Origin: Streptomyces violaceusniger Tu 4113
GTDB lineage: Bacteria; Actinomycetota; Actinomycetes; Streptomycetales; Streptomycetaceae
Length of the DNA: 64,000 bases
NCBI RefSeq assembly: GCF_000147815.2
Contig: NC_015957.1
Location: forward strand, 6,634,001-6,698,000
Reading direction: 5' to 3'
The notes below the pieces were generated by a model. It ran no database searches. It had not been told where the DNA came from and was given only the letters and a program-made list of their open reading frames with translations. Below, one piece after another: positions 60,549 through 64,000 of the stretch. The position numbers and the translations under genes are program-made. The number at the start of each line of letters is the position of its first letter. Within the stretch, counting starts at the first letter, position 1.

Positions 60549-61547
60549 TCATGTCTCCAGCAGGTCGGGGGTGAAGATCTCTTCAATCGTCCAGCGGTGT
60601 GCGGTCAGGCCCTGTTCGTGGTGGTAGCGCAGCAGTGTGTCGAGGGCCACGCGGTTGGCGGCCACGCCGTAGGGCCACCAGTCCTCGGTCATCAGCTCCG
60701 CGTTCTCCTCGTACAGCGCGTTCAGCCAGGGCACCATGAACGTCGCCTCGTACAGTCGCCGTCCCTGCCGGTACCGCCGGGCTCCTGCCTCCTTCGCCGC
60801 CAGGAAGCCCTCGTAGACGGCGCGGGCCACCCCGGGATGCCGCGTGAGCAGGTCCCGCCTGACGACGACGGTGTGCATCATCGGGAAGATCCCGGTGCGC
60901 CGGTAGTAGTCCCGCTCGCGGGTTTCGAAGTCCGGGAACAGCCGTGTGATGTGGGGCGATCCATCGAGTACGGTCTGCGGCACATTCGCGGTGAACAGGA
61001 CGTCGAGCTCCCCCGAGTCGAGCATCGGGCCCAGCGCCCTGCCCTCCGGTGCCGCGCTGATGTCGATGCCGTCCGGCCACACCTGCGGGACGAAGTCGAA
61101 CGGTGGCGCAGGTGTGTCGAGACCGCCGATGACCCAGCGGTTCTCCTCGGGGCGGAAGCCGTATTCGTCCATCAGGATGCCCTTGGCCCACACCCCCGAG
61201 TCCTGACCGTAGACACCGAACTCGCCGATTGTCCTGCCCACCAGATCGGCCGGGCCGCTGATGCCACTGTCCCGGTTCACGAAGACGCACGAATGCCTGA
61301 ACACCCGGTTGGGGAACACCGGGAGAGCGATGACGTCGGCCTCGCGCTCCAGCGCGCGCAGATAGAAGGTCATGCCGAACTCCGCGATATCCACCTCGCC
61401 GTCGAGGAGGAGCCGGAACACCTCCGGCAGCGTCGCCCCCGTCGCCATCTCCACATTCGAGACCCCGGGAATCTCGGCGGTCCCGTCGAACAGCGCCTGG
61501 GTCGTGTCGTACCGGAACGTGCCGATACGCAAGTCCAGATCCGGCAT
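60549..61547 (-). CDS. 4,5-dihydroxyphthalate decarboxylase-like / substrate-binding-fold protein
   Basis: A protein of about 332 residues with a periplasmic-binding-like fold but no signal peptide. It reads MPDLDLRIGTFRYDTTQALF at the start, with VDIAEFGMTFYLRALEREAD and DLVGRTIGEFGVYGQDSGVW later. This matches the family of 4,5-dihydroxyphthalate decarboxylases and their relatives. ATG 61547 has GAGGGAAG upstream; the longer frame to 61730 is not protein-like. It could decarboxylate an aromatic acid in the adjacent cluster (inference). Confidence 0.8.
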   Translation of the reverse strand: MPDLDLRIGTFRYDTTQALFDGTAEIPGVSNVEMATGATLPEVFRLLLDGEVDIAEFGMTFYLRALEREADVIALPVFPNRVFRHSCVFVNRDSGISGPADLVGRTIGEFGVYGQDSGVWAKGILMDEYGFRPEENRWVIGGLDTPAPPFDFVPQVWPDGIDISAAPEGRALGPMLDSGELDVLFTANVPQTVLDGSPHITRLFPDFETRERDYYRRTGIFPMMHTVVVRRDLLTRHPGVARAVYEGFLAAKEAGARRYRQGRRLYEATFMVPWLNALYEENAELMTEDWWPYGVAANRVALDTLLRYHHEQGLTAHRWTIEEIFTPDLLET

Positions 61548-61985
61548 GCGTGCTTCCCTCGGTCGCGGCCGGTCTCGCCGCACCGGCCATGTACAGCGCC
61601 GGTTCCCGTGCCGGTGCGAGCGGGTCGCCCTACACCGAGATCGTGCGCCCGATCCACCGTAAGTCCGCCGGACGGGACGGCACGGCCGCCGCACGCCATC
61701 GGGCGGCCGGAGCGGCCGAAGACCCCTCATTCCCGCCTGTCAGCCGCTGCCGCCGCCGTGGTCAGGGGGAATGAGGGGGATGTTTAGGGGACGGCCCGCT
61801 CGCCGCCGGAACAAGAATCACAACAACAGCAGCGAGCTTCCTCAAGCTCGTTCGAGCTTTCTCTCCCGGGCCTTCTTTCCCCTGGGCCGCGCAACCGGAG
61901 CGCGGCTGTCCCGCGCAAGGGGCGATCCCGCGCGGGTCGGTCGCTCCTCCCGCGCGCCCTGCTTCGAACCGAGAGGTGTGGCGGC
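61548..61985. other. 438-base control region before the polyketide synthase
   Basis: No credible gene. An AT-rich run (AAGAATCACAACAACAGCAG, 61813-61832) leads into the operator-like repeats at 61833-61859. The synthase ATG follows at 61986 without a strong ribosome site, apart from CGAGAGG at about 61970. Confidence 0.6.
61833..61859. promoter_or_regulatory. Three-half-site operator upstream of the synthase
   Basis: CGAGCTT (61833-61839), AAGCTCG (61844-61850) and CGAGCTT (61853-61859). The last two form a 16-base palindrome with perfect 7-base arms around TT. The outer two are direct repeats 20 bases apart, about two helical turns. The site is a plausible binding place for a cluster regulator. 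Confidence 0.6.
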
Positions 61986-64000
61986 ATGCTACGGACTGAC
62001 CTGATCCGGCCGGTGCCCGAACTGCTCCGGGCCAACGCGGATCGCTTCGGTGACAAGCCGGCCTGTTCCGACGGACACCGCACGGTCAGCCATGCCGAAC
62101 TCGAACGCCGTACCCGGCGGCTGGCCGGTCATCTCGCCGGGCTGCGGCTGCATCCCGGCGACCGCGCCATGATCTGCCTGGGCAACCGCGTCGAGATGGT
62201 GGAGAGTTACTTCGGCGTCCTGCGGGCGAACGGCGTGGCGGTGCCGGTCAACCCGCGTTCGACCGATGCGGAACTCTCCTATCTGCTCGCCGACAGCGGC
62301 GCCCGGCTGGTGCTCACCGATGTCGCCCACGCCGACCAGTTCGACCGGCTGCGGGAACAGTTCCCGGAGCTGAGGGTGGTGGTCAGCGGGGACGGCCCGC
62401 TGCCGAAGGGTTTCATCGCGTTCGAGCCGCTGCCGGACACGGAGCCGGAGCTGGCAGCCCGCGACGACCTGGGTCTGGACGAAATCGCCTGGATGCTCTA
62501 TACCTCGGGCACCACGGGCCTGCCGAAAGGCGTGCTGTCCACACAGCGGAACTGCCTGTGGTCCCTGGCCGCCTGCTACGTACCCGTGACGGGGCTGACG
62601 GCCGAGGACCGCGTGCTGTGGCCGCTGCCGCTGTTCCACAGCCTTTCGCACATCGTGTGTCTGCTGGCGGCCACCGCCGTCGGGGCCAGCACCCGGATCG
62701 TGGACGGAGTGTCGACGGCCGATGTGCTGGACGCGCTGCGCGAGGAGCGGTCGACCTTCATCGCCGGAGTGCCGACGCTCTACCACCACCTGATCGAGGC
62801 GGCCCGCGAACGCGACTTCGCCACGCCCGAGCTGCGGATCGCGCTCGTGGGCGGGGCGGTGGCCACGGCGGACCTGGTCAGGTCGTTCGAGTCCACCTTC
62901 GGAGTGCCGCTCGTCGACGCCTACGGCTCCACCGAAACCTGTGGCGCCATCGCGGTGAACTGGCCCACCGGCCCGCGCGTCGAGGGGTCGTGCGGGCTGC
63001 CGGTGCCGGGGCTGACGGTGCGGCTGGTCGACCCGGACACCGGTGTCGACGTTCCGGCCGGGCGGGAAGGCGAGTTCTGGGTGTCCGGGCCGAACATCAT
63101 GGCCGGGTATCACAATCAGCCGGAGGCGACGGGCGCGGCGCTGCGCGACGGGTGGTACCGCACCGGGGACCTCGGCCGCCGCGACGAGGCCGGATTCTGC
63201 ACGGTAACCGGCCGGATCAAGGAACTCGTCATCCGGGCCGGCGAGAACATCCACCCCGGTGAGGTCGAGGCCGTGCTGCGCACCGTGCCCGGTGTGGCGG
63301 ACGCGGCCGTAGTGGGCAAGCCGCACGCGGTGCTCGGCGAGGTCCCGGTGGCCTTCGTGGTGCCCGGCCCGGACGGCTTCGACCCGTCGGCGCTGCTGGC
63401 CACGTGTCGCGAGCGGCTGTCGTACTTCAAGGTCCCGGAGGAGATCTACGAGATCGCGCGGGTGCCGCGCACCGCCTCGGGGAAGATCACCCGGCACGTA
63501 CTGCTGGAGCGGCCCGCACGGCTGCGGGCCGCCGGGGCCGGCCAGTACGACTCGCTGCTGCGGCTGGATTGGGTGCCGCAGTCCGCGCTGCCGGACGCCC
63601 CGGCCGGGGCCGGTACCTGGGCGCTGGCGGACGCCGACGTGCTCGGGCTCGCGGTGGGGCTGCGGGCGGCCGGAGTGGACGCGCGGGTGGTGGACGAGCC
63701 GGTGGCCGACTCCGTGGCCGGTCTTGCGGCAGGCTCCGTGGCCGATCTCGTGGCCGGTCTCGCCGGAGATGACGGTGCGGTCCCGGATGTGGTCGTGGTG
63801 GCGCCTACGGTGGCGGGCCTCCCCGATGAAGCGGGGGTCCTCGATGAGGCCGGGGTCACGGCCGGCGAGGGCGCCGACCGGCTGGCGGCCCGCCTTGGCG
63901 CCTGCCTGGCCGACGACCGGCTGGCCGGGACGGCGTTCGTGGTGGCCACCACGGGCTCGGTGGCCACCGGCGCCGAGGAGGACGCGCCGGAGCCGCTGTC
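61986..64000 (+). CDS. Modular polyketide synthase, loading part: CoA-ligase-type domain then ketoreductase-like region (3' end outside window)
   Basis: The frame is open from ATG 61986 to the window end (about 671 codons). Residues ~10-510 are an AMP-dependent acyl ligase: YTSGTTGLPKGV near 170, DAYGSTETCG near 315, YRTGDLGRRDEA near 391 and the catalytic Lys in RTASGKITRHVL near 497. From ~523 the sequence (SLLRLDWVP, then VATTGSVATGAEEDAP) is the structural half of a PKS ketoreductase. This resembles CoA-ligase loading modules such as those of rapamycin/FK506 synthases, where an ER follows; KR or ER cannot be decided here. Confidence 0.88.
   Translation, partial: MLRTDLIRPVPELLRANADRFGDKPACSDGHRTVSHAELERRTRRLAGHLAGLRLHPGDRAMICLGNRVEMVESYFGVLRANGVAVPVNPRSTDAELSYLLADSGARLVLTDVAHADQFDRLREQFPELRVVVSGDGPLPKGFIAFEPLPDTEPELAARDDLGLDEIAWMLYTSGTTGLPKGVLSTQRNCLWSLAACYVPVTGLTAEDRVLWPLPLFHSLSHIVCLLAATAVGASTRIVDGVSTADVLDALREERSTFIAGVPTLYHHLIEAARERDFATPELRIALVGGAVATADLVRSFESTFGVPLVDAYGSTETCGAIAVNWPTGPRVEGSCGLPVPGLTVRLVDPDTGVDVPAGREGEFWVSGPNIMAGYHNQPEATGAALRDGWYRTGDLGRRDEAGFCTVTGRIKELVIRAGENIHPGEVEAVLRTVPGVADAAVVGKPHAVLGEVPVAFVVPGPDGFDPSALLATCRERLSYFKVPEEIYEIARVPRTASGKITRHVLLERPARLRAAGAGQYDSLLRLDWVPQSALPDAPAGAGTWALADADVLGLAVGLRAAGVDARVVDEPVADSVAGLAAGSVADLVAGLAGDDGAVPDVVVVAPTVAGLPDEAGVLDEAGVTAGEGADRLAARLGACLADDRLAGTAFVVATTGSVATGAEEDAPEPL

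Noticed and set aside
61771..62004. A 77-codon frame just before the synthase
   Set aside because: Basic, low-complexity, no ribosome site, and it overlaps the synthase start and the operator repeats.

Overview
This window reads as a Streptomyces chromosome. GC content is very high, many genes start with GTG, several start directly behind a -10 box (leaderless), and the gene families are those typical of the genus (ROK/MFS pairs, MDMPI enzymes, DUF5134/M56 pairs, DUF6421 operons, geranylgeranyl-reductase-like flavoproteins). No tRNA, rRNA, CRISPR array, phage or complete insertion sequence was seen.

Layout. Positions 1-11.5 kb hold housekeeping and accessory single genes: a divergent ROK regulator and MFS exporter, an MDMPI-fold enzyme, a DUF4442/small-membrane/DUF2797 run, a two-component system with a palindromic operator, a flavoprotein, an M20 peptidase and a P-loop/NUDIX fusion. 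Positions 11.7-21 kb form an alpha-galactoside locus: binding protein and two permeases without an ATPase, a secreted GH27 alpha-galactosidase, a membrane Ser/Thr kinase broken by two compensating frameshifts, a ROK sugar kinase and a divergent LacI regulator. Positions 21-40 kb are mostly small membrane or metabolic genes: ETF alpha/beta, a flavin reductase, a thioredoxin, an acyltransferase, a DUF6421-SDR-threonine aldolase operon, GDPD, GNAT, VOC, PPOX-fold, DUF5134, M56, PAP2 and pirin. A 166-bp MITE-like element supplies the stop codon of the aldolase gene.

Positions 40-47.5 kb are scarred accessory DNA: an MFS pump with three carboxypeptidase-regulatory-like domains behind two strong palindromes, then remnants (amine oxidase C-terminus, N-terminally truncated copper P-type ATPase, GntR fragment) around an intact copper-chaperone gene. 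Positions 47.5-50 kb hold a cobalt/cobalamin locus: CbtA and CbtB behind a clear cobalamin riboswitch, and a divergent corrinoid-binding protein. Positions 50-58 kb hold transporters, an M24 peptidase, NAD-dependent formate dehydrogenase with its LysR neighbour, a beta-lactamase-fold hydrolase, and an alpha/beta hydrolase divergent from an AraC regulator.

Positions 58-64 kb look like the left border of a polyketide gene cluster: a TetR regulator divergent from an aromatic-ring FAD monooxygenase, a SnoaL-like remnant, a dihydroxyphthalate-decarboxylase-like protein, a strong operator-like repeat, and the start of a large modular synthase whose first domain is a CoA-ligase-type loading domain. 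The synthase runs off the window.

A recurring feature is tandem duplication at gene 3' ends, seen at four genes, three times including or flanking the stop codon and once four bases past it. All functional calls rest on reading the sequence and on remembered family features; no database search was possible.
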